From contig NZ_JAAGOX010000010.1 of the NCBI RefSeq assembly GCF_010500245.1, forward strand, positions 23,297-87,296: DNA of 64,000 bases, read 5' to 3'. The translations under genes were made by a program, and so were the position numbers. Under the pieces are notes generated by a model. It did no database searches. It was not told the origin of the DNA and was given only the letters and a program-made list of their open reading frames with translations. Every line of letters begins with the position of its first letter. Position 1 is the stretch's first letter. Below are positions 17,306 through 26,516 of the stretch, piece after piece. This DNA comes from Ruegeria sp. PrR005 (GTDB lineage Bacteria; Pseudomonadota; Alphaproteobacteria; Rhodobacterales; Rhodobacteraceae).

Positions 17306-18304
17306 CTATTTCACAAAGCTGATGGATTTGCGGTCGGTCGACAGGATGACGGCGAGGATCACGAGAATGCCCAGCACCCCGTCCTGAACGTAACCGGGCA
17401 GCCCGATCACCACCATTCCATTGCCGATGACAAAGACGATCAACACGCCCACCAAGGTATTCCAAACCCCGCCGATACCGCCCCACAAGGCAGTGCCACC
17501 AACAACCACCGCTGTGACGGACAGGAACATGAAGTCGTTGCCGGTTGCGGTTTCCGCGATCCCGATGCGACCCACGGCCAGCAGCGCGCCAACGGCAAAG
17601 AAAACGCCCGCAACCGTATATCCCAGAACGCGGACCCGGCTCACGTTCAGGCCCGATGCGATGGCCAGGTCCTCGCCACCACCAACCGCATAGAAATTAC
17701 GTCCCAGCGTGGTGCGAGTCTGAATGAACCAGGCGATCAACAGAAAGACCCCAGCCACATAGACCATCAGAGGGAATCCGAGAACGCGCTCGGTAAGAAG
17801 GGACCGGAACAACTCGTCCTCGATACGAATTCGATCGCCGCCAGTCATCACCATGGCCAGCCCCGTGCCGACAAAACCCATCGCCAGCGACGCCATGAAA
17901 GACGGGATCTTGAGCTTGACGTGGATCAGCCCGTTGACAAAGCCGAGAGCCGCGCCGACGAGCATCGCGAAGGGCAATGCCAACCAGGCCCAACTGGCCA
18001 AGGTGCCACCCAGCCACAGAAAGCAAAATGCAAAGGAGACCGCACATACGGACACGGTGCCTTCCATCGACAGGTCGATCGAACCCATGATAATGACGAA
18101 TGTTACGCCGGTGGCCACCATGAGCGCAGGCGAGGCAGCAATCAGGATTCGCGCAAAATTTCGGGTCGACAGAAACCGTGGTTCGATCGCCGCGAAGAAG
18201 CCGCAGAGCACGATCAGAACCAGAAGCGGGGCCCATTTCACCAGAGTTTCACGTCCAATGCCGACCCAGGTGCCCGCTTTGTCGGCTGTCTGTATTGTGG
18301 CCAA
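17306..18304 (-). CDS. Ribose-type ABC transporter permease (RbsC-like), first copy
   Basis: 332 residues from a TTG start at 18304, chosen because GGAGGAAG lies just upstream; an in-frame TTG five codons earlier would include that site. The family pattern is MGSIDLSMEGTVSV near residue 80, AVGGGEDLAIASGLNVSRVR near residue 200, and VTAVVVGGTALWGGIGGV near residue 255. Paired with the permease at 14837 and the double ATPase. A hairpin (18351-18369) separates it from the binding-protein gene and may lower its expression relative to that gene. Confidence 0.92.
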   Translation of the reverse strand: MATIQTADKAGTWVGIGRETLVKWAPLLVLIVLCGFFAAIEPRFLSTRNFARILIAASPALMVATGVTFVIIMGSIDLSMEGTVSVCAVSFAFCFLWLGGTLASWAWLALPFAMLVGAALGFVNGLIHVKLKIPSFMASLAMGFVGTGLAMVMTGGDRIRIEDELFRSLLTERVLGFPLMVYVAGVFLLIAWFIQTRTTLGRNFYAVGGGEDLAIASGLNVSRVRVLGYTVAGVFFAVGALLAVGRIGIAETATGNDFMFLSVTAVVVGGTALWGGIGGVWNTLVGVLIVFVIGNGMVVIGLPGYVQDGVLGILVILAVILSTDRKSISFVK

Positions 18305-18350
18305 GGTGCTTCCTCCCAAAGCGCTCTCGCGTCACCGTGCCGGCAACGAA

Positions 18351-18369
18351 CGGCTGGCTGAACCAGCCG
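18351..18369 (-). promoter_or_regulatory. Intercistronic hairpin after the binding-protein gene
   Basis: CGGCTGG and CCAGCCG form a 7-bp stem with loop CTGAA between the sugar-binding protein stop and the first permease. There is no U-tract, so it more likely stabilises the upstream message or attenuates than fully terminates. Similar hairpins follow the other two binding-protein genes in this window. Confidence 0.5.
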
Positions 18370-18399
18370 GGCGTGGGGCCCGGCCGGCCAATCCTCTGA

Positions 18400-19512
18400 T
18401 CACTTGTAGACGATGGGTCCGTTCGACGGCCCCCAGAAATCCGTCCAGTCATAGGTCGGCACGCTGTCCAGGTAGCTTGCCTTGAATTCCAATGCGTCGT
18501 CCGGCCGGACCATGATTGTCGGGCCATAGAACTCGCGGTGCTCGTTCGGTTCTTCGGACGGTTTGAAGCTGCCGATGGCCGCGTGATACGCAAGAGCCGC
18601 GGTGATACCGCCACCCCAATGCGGGTTGGTAAAGACCGTGGCGAGAATCTTGCGTTCGGCGACCAGCTGGACCGCCTGCGGGTTGCCATCGTAGGACACG
18701 ATGGGCATGTCCTCGATGCCTTCTGCGCGCAACGCTTCGAGCACGCCATAAGCGATGGTGTCGTTGGCGCAATGCACCCCGGTGATCTCGTCACCATAGC
18801 GGGTGAGAAAGGCGCTCATCACCTGATTGGCTTTCTGGGTGTCCCAGTCTGCTGGCTCGGCCGCCAGAAGCTCGACGTCGGGATAATCCTTGAGCGCGTT
18901 CTTCAGACCGTTCAGACGTTCAATGGCCGGGTTGTTGGAGGCGATGCCACCCAAATGAACCACGCCACCCTTGCCGCCCATCGCCTCCAGAAGAATGCGC
19001 GCCGTCTGTTCCGCCGGGCCTTCATCCGACCAGCTCATATGGCTGACATAGTTGTCGCCGAAATCCCAGGGATGAAGATCGTCGGTCTTGTTCCACAGCG
19101 TCGATACATAGGCACCGGCTGCGGCTACGGCCTCGACGACGGGGCGCGCGTTCGGGGCGTCATTGGTGTCGATGGCCAGCGCCAGGTTGCCGCCTGTCTT
19201 GGCAAGCACAGCCTTGACATCAGCCAGCGATTTCTCGGACGAGCCCTCGTTGATCAGATGCGTCAGTGCGTCCTTGGTCATCCCAAGGCTTTGCACGAAT
19301 GCTTCGCCACCAGATACGATTTCGTTCCAGTACGGGTTGGTTCGGTTGCGATAAGACCAGGCGATGGTCGGATCGGTCAGCGCCGCCCGCGCCATGCCGG
19401 GCCCCAAGGCTCCAATGGCGGCAACGCTGCCAAGACCGCAGGCGGAGGCGAACAGAAAGTTTCGCCGGCTTATTTTCTCTTTTTCGATGAAGTCCTTGAT
19501 GAACGTAGACAT
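18400..19512 (-). CDS. Sugar ABC transporter substrate-binding protein (ribose/galactose type)
   Basis: 370 residues from the ATG at 19512, with GGGAGGAAACC upstream. The N-terminus has a twin-arginine-like leader (SRRNFLFAS followed by a hydrophobic stretch ending ARA), so it is exported. SYRNRTNPYWNEIVSGGEAF, AIDTNDAPNAR and VHCANDTIAYGVLEALR fit the periplasmic sugar-binding fold. It delivers substrate to the two-permease importer. It heads the transporter operon, with a TetR-type palindrome about 110 bases upstream. The ligand is unknown; the flanking enzymes suggest a polyol or cyclic sugar. Confidence 0.88.
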   Translation of the reverse strand: MSTFIKDFIEKEKISRRNFLFASACGLGSVAAIGALGPGMARAALTDPTIAWSYRNRTNPYWNEIVSGGEAFVQSLGMTKDALTHLINEGSSEKSLADVKAVLAKTGGNLALAIDTNDAPNARPVVEAVAAAGAYVSTLWNKTDDLHPWDFGDNYVSHMSWSDEGPAEQTARILLEAMGGKGGVVHLGGIASNNPAIERLNGLKNALKDYPDVELLAAEPADWDTQKANQVMSAFLTRYGDEITGVHCANDTIAYGVLEALRAEGIEDMPIVSYDGNPQAVQLVAERKILATVFTNPHWGGGITAALAYHAAIGSFKPSEEPNEHREFYGPTIMVRPDDALEFKASYLDSVPTYDWTDFWGPSNGPIVYK

Positions 19513-19621
19513 TGGTTTCCTCCCATTGTCGGCGTGAAGCCGGGACCGTGACAATCAAGCCGCGTACAGTCGACGCCTCATGTCTCTGCGACCCACGCCG
19601 CCAAGCCAAAAGACATATAAC

Positions 19622-19635
19622 GCACTAACTAGTTA
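19622..19635. promoter_or_regulatory. Palindromic operator, copy 4, between importer operon and tetR
   Basis: GCACTAACTAGTTA contains the perfect 10-base palindrome TAACTAGTTA (19626-19635) and is followed by CTTC. It lies about 110 bases before the binding-protein start and 138 before the TetR start, as expected for a shared, autoregulated control region. It aligns with the copies at 5735, 5824 and 9657 over the right half RGTTAYTT; its left arm is less like theirs. Confidence 0.6.
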
Positions 19636-19772
19636 CTTCTTTACATGTCACTCCGTCAAGCCCTATGATAAAGACACGTCGTCGCATAAAGTGCTGCATG
19701 AGAACCGGATTTTGACTGGCCGGGCGGGAACGGACATCAAGCGTAGAGAAAATCACAAGGCGCGGTGGAGAC

Positions 19773-20414
19773 ATGGCAGTGAAAACAACGAAGAAAGTTC
19801 GCGATGCGGATGCAACGCAGGCACGGATACTCGCCGCCGCCAAGAAAGAGTTCGCCAAGAGTGGTCTGGGAGGAGCGCGCGTTGATGAAATCGCCGACCG
19901 CGCAAAGGCCAACAAGCGGATGATCTATCACTACTTCGGTAACAAGGAAGATTTGTTCCGAATCGTTCTGGAAGAGGCCTATACCGATATCCGAACCGCC
20001 GAGCAGGCGCTGAAACTGGAACATCTGCCGGCCCGCGACGCGCTTGAAAAACTGATCCGATTTACCTGGGAGTACTACCTGAAGAATCCGGAGTTCATCA
20101 CATTGGTGAACAGCGAAAACCTCCACAAAGCGCGCCATTTGAAGAAGTCCGACAAGATCGAGAATCTGTTCAAACGCTTCGTCGGCATGGTCGGCGCGCT
20201 TCTGGATCGGGGCGTGGAGGAAGGCACCTTTCGCCCCGGAATCGACCCAGTACAACTGAACATCACGATCGCCGCGATCGGGTACTACTACCTGACCAAC
20301 CGTTTCACAGGCTCGATTGTCTTTCAGCGGGACCTGATGGCCCCCGAGGCATTGGAGGAACGGTTGGCCTTTAACATCGAAACCATAATGCGCATGGTCT
20401 GCATAGATCCCTGA
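19773..20414 (+). CDS. TetR/AcrR family transcriptional regulator
   Basis: 213 residues. The N-terminal helix-turn-helix is clear: ILAAAKKEFAKSGLGGARVDE and ADRAKANKRMIYHYFGNKEDL (about residues 15-60). The C-terminal ligand domain contains the motif DRGVEEGTFRPGIDPVQL. Such proteins are dimeric repressors relieved by a ligand, often an acyl-CoA or catabolic intermediate. It faces away from the ABC importer operon and shares the 19622 palindrome with it. The same palindrome at three other promoters makes it the likely regulator of the whole 4.5-20 kb cluster. Confidence 0.92.
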   Translation: MAVKTTKKVRDADATQARILAAAKKEFAKSGLGGARVDEIADRAKANKRMIYHYFGNKEDLFRIVLEEAYTDIRTAEQALKLEHLPARDALEKLIRFTWEYYLKNPEFITLVNSENLHKARHLKKSDKIENLFKRFVGMVGALLDRGVEEGTFRPGIDPVQLNITIAAIGYYYLTNRFTGSIVFQRDLMAPEALEERLAFNIETIMRMVCIDP

Positions 20415-20487
20415 ATGTTATCCAAGGGTCTAGTTGACCGGAACGCATTGCGGACCAAGCCACCCTACCAGCAGCCCGGGCCGAGGG

Positions 20488-20503
20488 CGCTGACACGTCA
20501 GCG
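20488..20503. terminator. Inverted repeat between convergent tetR and acyl-CoA synthetase genes
   Basis: CGCTGAC-AC-GTCAGCG is a perfect 7-base inverted repeat with a very short centre, between two convergent genes. It could be a terminator stem or a protein-binding palindrome; no T-run follows. Confidence 0.3.
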
Positions 20504-20568
20504 TCCCAATCTTGGCGCATCGCCGATTTCCACCAATCCAAATGAGCACTGCCGCACCGGAGCTTGCC

Positions 20569-22326
20569 TTAGCGCGACTGCCGAAGCTCCTCGATGGTCT
20601 TTTCACGCATCACGAATTTCTGGACCTTTCCGGTGATCGTCATCGGCATCTCCTCGACCACGCGGAAATGGCGCGGGATCTTGTAATGCGCGATCTGGCC
20701 TTGGCAGTATGTCCGCAGCTCGTCGGCATTCAGCGCCTCTCCAGGCCGGGCCGTGACCCAGGCACAGACTTCTTCGCCGAACTTCTCGTCGGGGATGCCG
20801 AACACCTGCGCATCGCTGACCTTGGGGTGACGGATCAGGAACTCCTCGATCTCGCGCGGATAGATGTTCTCACCGCCGCGGATGATCATGTCCTTCACCC
20901 GCCCGACGATGGTACAGAACCCTTCGTCATCGAACACCGCCAGATCGCCGGTATGCATCCAGCCATCTGTGATGCTCTCGGCGCTCTTGGCCGCATCTTC
21001 CCAGTACCCTTTCATCACCGAATAGCCGCGGGTGCACAACTCGCCCTTCTCGCCCACAGCGACGATATCGCCATCCGGCCCGACCAGCTTGACCTCGAGA
21101 TGCGGATGCACGCGGCCCACCGTTTCGCAACGCTTGTCGATCGGGTCGTGGACGAAACTCTGGAACGATACCGGCGACGTTTCGGTCATACCGTAACAGA
21201 TCGTGACCTCGGCCATGTTCATCTTGGAATTGACCCGCCGCATCACCTCGATGGGACACGGCGCACCCGCCATGATGCCCGTCCGCATCGCGCTCAAGTC
21301 GCGCGGGCGGGATTCCAAGCCTTCTAGCATCGCAACGAACATCGTCGGCACGCCATAGGCAGCGGTGCAGCGCTCGCGCTCCAGGGTATCAAGCGTCGCC
21401 ACAGGATCGAATCCCTCGCCCGGGAACACCATGGCCGCTCCTTTGCTGATCGCCCCAATCACCCCCATGACCATGCCGAAACAGTGGTAAAGCGGTACCG
21501 GAATAGCCAGCCGGTCGGTCTCGGTCAGGTTGATCCGCCCGGTCACGAAGCGGGCATTGTTGACGATGTTGTAATGCGACAGGGTTGCGCCCTTGGGGCT
21601 GCCGGTGGTGCCCGAGGTGAACTGGATGTTGATCGCGTCGTCCGGGTTTAGCGTCCGGTCCACCGCTGGCAGGCGCAATAGCTGGGCCGGTCCGCCCAAC
21701 CGGCGCAACGCCTCAAAGGAATAGGTGCCGGCAACCGGTTCATCGCCCATCACCACCACGCTGCGTAAATGTGGCAACTTGGCCGAATGCAACCGCCCCG
21801 GCGCCGCGCTGTCCAGCTCGGGCGCCAGATGCCTGACCATGCCGACATAATCCGATGTCTTGAACGCGCGGGCACAGATCAGCGCCTTGCAGCCCACCTT
21901 GTTGAGCGCATACTCCAGCTCGGCCAACCGGTAGGCCGGGTTTATGTTCACCATGATCGCGCCGATCCGCGCCGTGGCGAATTGCGTCAGCACCCACTCG
22001 AACCGGTTGGGCGACCAGATGCCGACCCGGTCGCCTTTTTCCAACCCCATTGCCAGCAGACCCGAGGCCAGTTCGTCGACCGCCCGATCAAGGTCGTAAT
22101 AGCTGAGCCGGATGCCCTGTTCGCAAAACACCAGCGCCTCGCGCGGGCCAAAGCGCGACACCGCCTCGCGCAGCAGTTGCGGAATGGTGATATAGGTCAG
22201 CGGCGGACTCGACGGCCCCCGGACATAGGACATCCCGCCCTGAGGGGCGAGCGTTTCAGGCGCCGTTTCGGTGGTTGTATCCCAGCCAGAAATCCGGCTG
22301 GATAAACTTTCGCTCAGGATCGACAT
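20569..22326 (-). CDS. AMP-forming acyl-CoA synthetase (AMP-binding protein)
   Basis: 585 residues. The AMP-binding signature is IQFTSGTTGSPKGATLSHYN (about residues 222-241), followed by CYGMTETSPVS and GRVKDMIIRGGENIYPREIE, with the C-terminal catalytic Lys in TGKVQKFVMRE. It activates a carboxylic acid to its acyl-CoA with ATP. It follows the ATPase-amidase gene by 48 bases on the same strand, so the acid released by the amidase is a reasonable substrate. Medium-chain or aryl acids are possible; the sequence does not decide. Confidence 0.92.
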   Translation of the reverse strand: MSILSESLSSRISGWDTTTETAPETLAPQGGMSYVRGPSSPPLTYITIPQLLREAVSRFGPREALVFCEQGIRLSYYDLDRAVDELASGLLAMGLEKGDRVGIWSPNRFEWVLTQFATARIGAIMVNINPAYRLAELEYALNKVGCKALICARAFKTSDYVGMVRHLAPELDSAAPGRLHSAKLPHLRSVVVMGDEPVAGTYSFEALRRLGGPAQLLRLPAVDRTLNPDDAINIQFTSGTTGSPKGATLSHYNIVNNARFVTGRINLTETDRLAIPVPLYHCFGMVMGVIGAISKGAAMVFPGEGFDPVATLDTLERERCTAAYGVPTMFVAMLEGLESRPRDLSAMRTGIMAGAPCPIEVMRRVNSKMNMAEVTICYGMTETSPVSFQSFVHDPIDKRCETVGRVHPHLEVKLVGPDGDIVAVGEKGELCTRGYSVMKGYWEDAAKSAESITDGWMHTGDLAVFDDEGFCTIVGRVKDMIIRGGENIYPREIEEFLIRHPKVSDAQVFGIPDEKFGEEVCAWVTARPGEALNADELRTYCQGQIAHYKIPRHFRVVEEMPMTITGKVQKFVMREKTIEELRQSR

Positions 22327-22374
22327 TCTCCGCCTCCCTTGAATGGCCCGGATGAGTCAGTTCACCCCGTCTGG

Positions 22375-24765
22375 TCACATGGCACGCCAATCGCCGCTTT
22401 GCTCAAAAGCATGTGCCGCCTGGTAAATCTTCATCTCGCCGTAATTGCCAGCCACCAGCATCATCCCGATGGGCAGCCCCTCGCTCAGCCCGCAGGGTAC
22501 GCTCATCGCGGGCAGGCCGCCATTGAACGGCGCGGTGTTTGGGACCATCTCGAACGCCCGCTGAACGTAAAGGCTGATCGAGCAGTCGGACGGCGGGATC
22601 TCTTGCGGTTTGATCGGCAGGGTCGGCATCAAAAGCAGGTCGTATTGCTTCAGCGCGGCAAGGTAACGCTCGTTCACCTTGCGCATGATATTCTGGCCCT
22701 TGCCATAGAACCGTCCGCGATACTGGCTCTGGAAATGCTCGCCGACGAACATGCAGGCCTTCAGCGAATGGCTCAGCTCATCGGCCCGGTTGCGCCATTG
22801 CGCCATGTGGTCGGTCATGGAGGGCAGGAAAAGGCCGCGATAATTGGTGCCGGTCGAGTTGCCCCACATCATCAGGTCCTGAAGCCCTTCGAGCGTGATC
22901 GCGGTCCAGGCGTCCATCGCCGTATAGTGTTCGGGGATCGACACCTCCTCGACCCGCGCGCCCAGCTCGCGGAACCGCTCGGCGGCCTGCATGACCTTCT
23001 GGTCCACGTCGGCCTCTGAATTGGGATGGGCAAAACCCTCTTTCAGCACGCCGATCCGCATCCCCTGCGCACCCCGGCCCAGGGCCTCGGTATAGCGGTA
23101 GACCTTGGGCTTGTATTGCCGGGGATCAAGCCCGTCTTCCCCGGCCAACACCTCCAGCAACAGCGCATTGTCCGCCACGTTGTTGGTTACCGGGCCAAGG
23201 TGGTCGATCGTCTGTTCGATCGGCATCGCCCCGGTATAGGGCACCAGCCCGTGGGTCGGCTTCATGCCGTAAACCCCGCAGTTGGACGCAGGAATGCGGA
23301 TCGACCCGCCCTGATCCCCGGCGATCGCCATATCGACCTCGCCTGCCGCCACCAAGGCCGCCGAGCCACTGGAAGAGCCACCCGCCATATAGCCGCGCTT
23401 CCACGGGTTGTGGACCGGGCCCTTGGCGTTGGTATGCGACCCGCCAGACAGACAGAAATTCTCGCAATGCGCCTTGCCGGCGATCACCGCACCGGCATCC
23501 AGCATCCGGGTGACAATCGTGGCGTCGATCTCGGGCGTATAGCCTTCCATGATCGACGAGCCGTTCATCATCGGAACGCCTGCCAGGCAGATCGTATCCT
23601 TGATCGCGATCCGCTTGCCGCGCAGCGGCCCGTCCGGCGCGCCACGTACCTCGGTTTTCACATACCATGCATTGAGCGGGTTTTCCGACGGGTCCGGGAA
23701 ATGCCCGGGAGACCGTGGATAGCGCACCTCGGGCAGGTAATCGGGCATCGCGTCGAGCCGGTCATAGGCCTGCATATAGGGTTCGATGATCTGGGTGTAT
23801 TCCATCAGGTCCTGATCCGACAGGCTCATGCCGAAACGGTCTGCCATGGACCGCATCTGGGCAAGCGTAGGGCGTCTGATACTCATTGCGGTCCCCGCTG
23901 AGGTGATATGGGTTTGCGGTTTGGCCGGGTCGCGGCGCGGCCCGGTGCCAGTCGGGAATGACGGCATCTCAGCCACGGATCGCGGCGAAGATGGCGGCGC
24001 GGATCTGGTGACCGCACCCTGTGCCCGTGTCGACCGGGCCGCGCCAAAGCCAAGGAACTGATCCACCTTGTTCTGATCACTCAGGTCGGCGCGGCTCAAT
24101 TCGCCTGCGATCCGGCCCCGTTCCAGCACCAGTACCCGGTCACTGAGATCGGCGATAAAGTCGAAATTCTGCTCGACCAGCAGCACCGAGAAACCCCGGT
24201 TGCGGCGCAGTTTCAGCAGGGTTTCGGCCATTTCCTCGATGATCGAGGGCTGGATGCCCTCGGTCGGCTCGTCCAGAAGCAGGAAATCCGGATCACCCAT
24301 CAGGCAGCGCGCCAGCGCCAGCAATTGCTGCTCGCCCCCCGACAGCGCGCCGCCGTCGCGATCCAAAAGCGGGCGCAGGCGCGAGAAATCAGCCAGCACG
24401 CTCTCCATCACATCCTGTTCCGAGGCGCCGGAATAGTCGTGCCAGGCAAAGCGCAGGTTGTCGCGCACAGACAACTGCGGGAAAATCCCCCTGCCCTGCG
24501 GCACATACCCCAACCCCAGCCCGGCGCGTTCATAGGGCGCCATGCGGGTAATCTCGGCGGCATGGAACCGTACGCTGCCCGCTGTTGCGGGCAGAAATCC
24601 CATCAGCGTTTTCAAGAGTGTGGTCTTGCCCATTCCGTTGTGGCCCAGAATGCCGACCACCTCGCCCTCGGCGACGGCAAAGTCGATGCCGTGCAGGATC
24701 GGCACCTTGCCATAACCCCCGGACAGGCCCTTGACCTCTAGCGTCATGGTTACGTCTTCCGCCAT
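22375..24765 (-). CDS. In-frame fusion: amide/urea-type ABC transporter ATPase (LivF/UrtE-like) plus amidase
   Basis: 796 residues from the ATG at 24765. Residues about 5-235 form a complete LivF/UrtE-like ATPase: Walker A GHNGMGKTTLLKTLMG, signature LSGGEQQLLALARC, Walker B LLLDEPTEGIQ. A Pro/Ser/Arg-rich linker follows, then a full amidase-signature enzyme from about residue 295: KRIAIKDTICLAG (catalytic Lys), GGSSSGSAALVAAG (cis-Ser) and GGSIRIPAS (nucleophile Ser). No stop separates the halves. An internal ATG at 23886, preceded by GGGGA, could also start a free amidase. The start lies one base after the stop of the upstream ATPase gene. Confidence 0.88.
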   Translation of the reverse strand: MAEDVTMTLEVKGLSGGYGKVPILHGIDFAVAEGEVVGILGHNGMGKTTLLKTLMGFLPATAGSVRFHAAEITRMAPYERAGLGLGYVPQGRGIFPQLSVRDNLRFAWHDYSGASEQDVMESVLADFSRLRPLLDRDGGALSGGEQQLLALARCLMGDPDFLLLDEPTEGIQPSIIEEMAETLLKLRRNRGFSVLLVEQNFDFIADLSDRVLVLERGRIAGELSRADLSDQNKVDQFLGFGAARSTRAQGAVTRSAPPSSPRSVAEMPSFPTGTGPRRDPAKPQTHITSAGTAMSIRRPTLAQMRSMADRFGMSLSDQDLMEYTQIIEPYMQAYDRLDAMPDYLPEVRYPRSPGHFPDPSENPLNAWYVKTEVRGAPDGPLRGKRIAIKDTICLAGVPMMNGSSIMEGYTPEIDATIVTRMLDAGAVIAGKAHCENFCLSGGSHTNAKGPVHNPWKRGYMAGGSSSGSAALVAAGEVDMAIAGDQGGSIRIPASNCGVYGMKPTHGLVPYTGAMPIEQTIDHLGPVTNNVADNALLLEVLAGEDGLDPRQYKPKVYRYTEALGRGAQGMRIGVLKEGFAHPNSEADVDQKVMQAAERFRELGARVEEVSIPEHYTAMDAWTAITLEGLQDLMMWGNSTGTNYRGLFLPSMTDHMAQWRNRADELSHSLKACMFVGEHFQSQYRGRFYGKGQNIMRKVNERYLAALKQYDLLLMPTLPIKPQEIPPSDCSISLYVQRAFEMVPNTAPFNGGLPAMSVPCGLSEGLPIGMMLVAGNYGEMKIYQAAHAFEQSGDWRAM

Positions 24766-24766
24766 G

Positions 24767-25483
24767 TCAGGCCTTCTTTCCCAGATAGACATTGCGCACC
24801 TGTGGATCGGCCATCACCCGGTCCACATGATCCTCCATCAGCACCGCGCCCTGGTGAAACACCGTCACCTGTTCCGCGATCGAGCGGATGAATTGCATGT
24901 CATGCTCGACGATGACGATTGCGGCGGTCTTGTTCAGCTCGCGGATGATGCCGGTCATCCGGTCCACATCCTCGGCGCTCATTCCCGCCGCCGGTTCGTC
25001 GAGCAGTACCAGCCACGGGTCGGCCACCGCGACCAGGCCCAATTCGACCCGCTGCCGCTCGCCATGCGCCAATTGCCCCAGCGTACTGCGCGAAATCGGA
25101 CCCAGCGCCAGCCGCTCGATCATCTCGGTCGTCTTCCGGCCCGCCTCGTCAGAGGGATAGAACCGCCGGGCTGCCAGCCAGATATTCTCGAAAACATTCA
25201 GGTTATCCATCACGCTGGGCGTCTGCATCTTGATGCCCACCCCCAGCGAGGCGATCTGATGAGGCATCCAGTGGGTGGTCTCGTGCCCGCGCATGAACAC
25301 CTGCCCCTCGGTCGGGGTCTGCAATCCGGTCACGCATTTGAAAAACGTGGATTTTCCGGCACCGTTGGGCCCGATCAGACACCGCAACTCGCGTGCGCGC
25401 AGCTTGAAATTCACGTTGTCAGCGGCGGTCACCCCGCCAAAGCGCATGGTCAATGCATGGGTTTCCAGAACGATCTCAGCCAC
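24767..25483 (-). CDS. Amide/urea-type ABC transporter ATP-binding protein (LivG/UrtD-like)
   Basis: 238 residues from a GTG at 25483, whose codon overlaps the end of the permease gene (GTGGCTGA); the longer frame upstream is permease overlap. Walker A is GPNGAGKSTFFKCVTG, signature LAHGERQRVELGLV, Walker B WLVLLDEPAAGM. The replacement of LSGG by LAHG is characteristic of UrtD-like ATPases. It pairs with the ATPase domain of the next gene to drive a two-permease importer. Confidence 0.92.
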   Translation of the reverse strand: MAEIVLETHALTMRFGGVTAADNVNFKLRARELRCLIGPNGAGKSTFFKCVTGLQTPTEGQVFMRGHETTHWMPHQIASLGVGIKMQTPSVMDNLNVFENIWLAARRFYPSDEAGRKTTEMIERLALGPISRSTLGQLAHGERQRVELGLVAVADPWLVLLDEPAAGMSAEDVDRMTGIIRELNKTAAIVIVEHDMQFIRSIAEQVTVFHQGAVLMEDHVDRVMADPQVRNVYLGKKA

Positions 25484-26516
25484 CTGTCCCCTCCCTGTTG
25501 CGGGTCCGGCGGACCTGGTGGATACGTCCCAGCGGGCGGCGGCCAAAGCTGATCCGCCACAGCGAGGCCAGCGCAGGCACGATGCCGCGCGGCAGGAACA
25601 GTACGAAGAGGACCAGGATCAGCCCCATGATCAGCGTGTTGTCGATCATGCTTTGCTGCCCCAGCAGGAACTTGAGATAGGCGAGCCCAGCCGCACCCAG
25701 GATCGGCCCCAACCGGGTGCCAAGCCCCCCGACGATGCACCAGATGATGATCTCGGCCGATTGGCTTAGGGAAAAGAGGTTCGGCGTGACGATCTCGCCC
25801 CAGTTGGCGAACAGCGCGCCTGCCAGCCCGGCAATCGCCGCACCCACGGCGAACAGCACCGTCTTGCGTGCCCGCACGTCATAGCCCATCAGCGCGATCC
25901 GGGTCTCGTTCTCGCGGATACCAACCGCGACGCGCCCAAAGCTTGACCGGAGCAGGGCCGAGACAAGCACGAAGACTATCGCCAGCGCCACCGCGCAGAC
26001 ATAGAAATAGGCGTCACCCCAGATATAGGCGTCCGGGTCGCCTGGCACGTTCAATGTCTGAAAACCGGGAATGCCGTTGAACCCACCCATCCGCGCCTTG
26101 CCGATCACATATTGCGGTCCCGCGGTAGAGTTCATGAACTTGAAGAGGATGAGTGTCACCACCAGCGTGATCACGCCCAGATAGACATCGGTGAGGCGCC
26201 CATAGAACATCATCGCGCCAAGAAGTGCCGCAAAGATCGCAGGCACCAGCACGGCCAGGATCATCGGTACCGTGCTTTCGCCGATGTTGATTGCGGCGAT
26301 CGCATAGGTATAGGCGCCGAGCCCGAAAAACGCTGCCTGGCCAAAGCACAGGATGCCGCCAAAGCCCCAGATCAGCCCCAGGCTCAGCCCCAGCATGCCG
26401 TAGATCACCAGCACGGTCAGCGTATAGGTCGCGATCATCAACGGCATGATCCAGATCAGGATGGCCGAAACGATGATGGTCAGGATCATGTCGCGCGACA
26501 GGCTGCCGGTCATCAC
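25476..26516 (-). CDS. Amide/urea-type ABC transporter permease (LivM/UrtC-like)
   Basis: 346 residues with about ten TM segments. The family core GLSLGLIWGFGGILCFGQAAFFGLGAY is near residues 40-66, and FRSSFGRVAVGIRENETRIALMGYDV near residue 190 is the cytoplasmic coupling loop (both quoted here only by key stretches GFGGILCFGQ and IRENETRIALMGY). A basic C-terminus ends in RTRNREGTGG. Its ATG overlaps the stop of the LivH-like gene (ATGA). Confidence 0.92.
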   Translation of the reverse strand: MMTGSLSRDMILTIIVSAILIWIMPLMIATYTLTVLVIYGMLGLSLGLIWGFGGILCFGQAAFFGLGAYTYAIAAINIGESTVPMILAVLVPAIFAALLGAMMFYGRLTDVYLGVITLVVTLILFKFMNSTAGPQYVIGKARMGGFNGIPGFQTLNVPGDPDAYIWGDAYFYVCAVALAIVFVLVSALLRSSFGRVAVGIRENETRIALMGYDVRARKTVLFAVGAAIAGLAGALFANWGEIVTPNLFSLSQSAEIIIWCIVGGLGTRLGPILGAAGLAYLKFLLGQQSMIDNTLIMGLILVLFVLFLPRGIVPALASLWRISFGRRPLGRIHQVRRTRNREGTGG

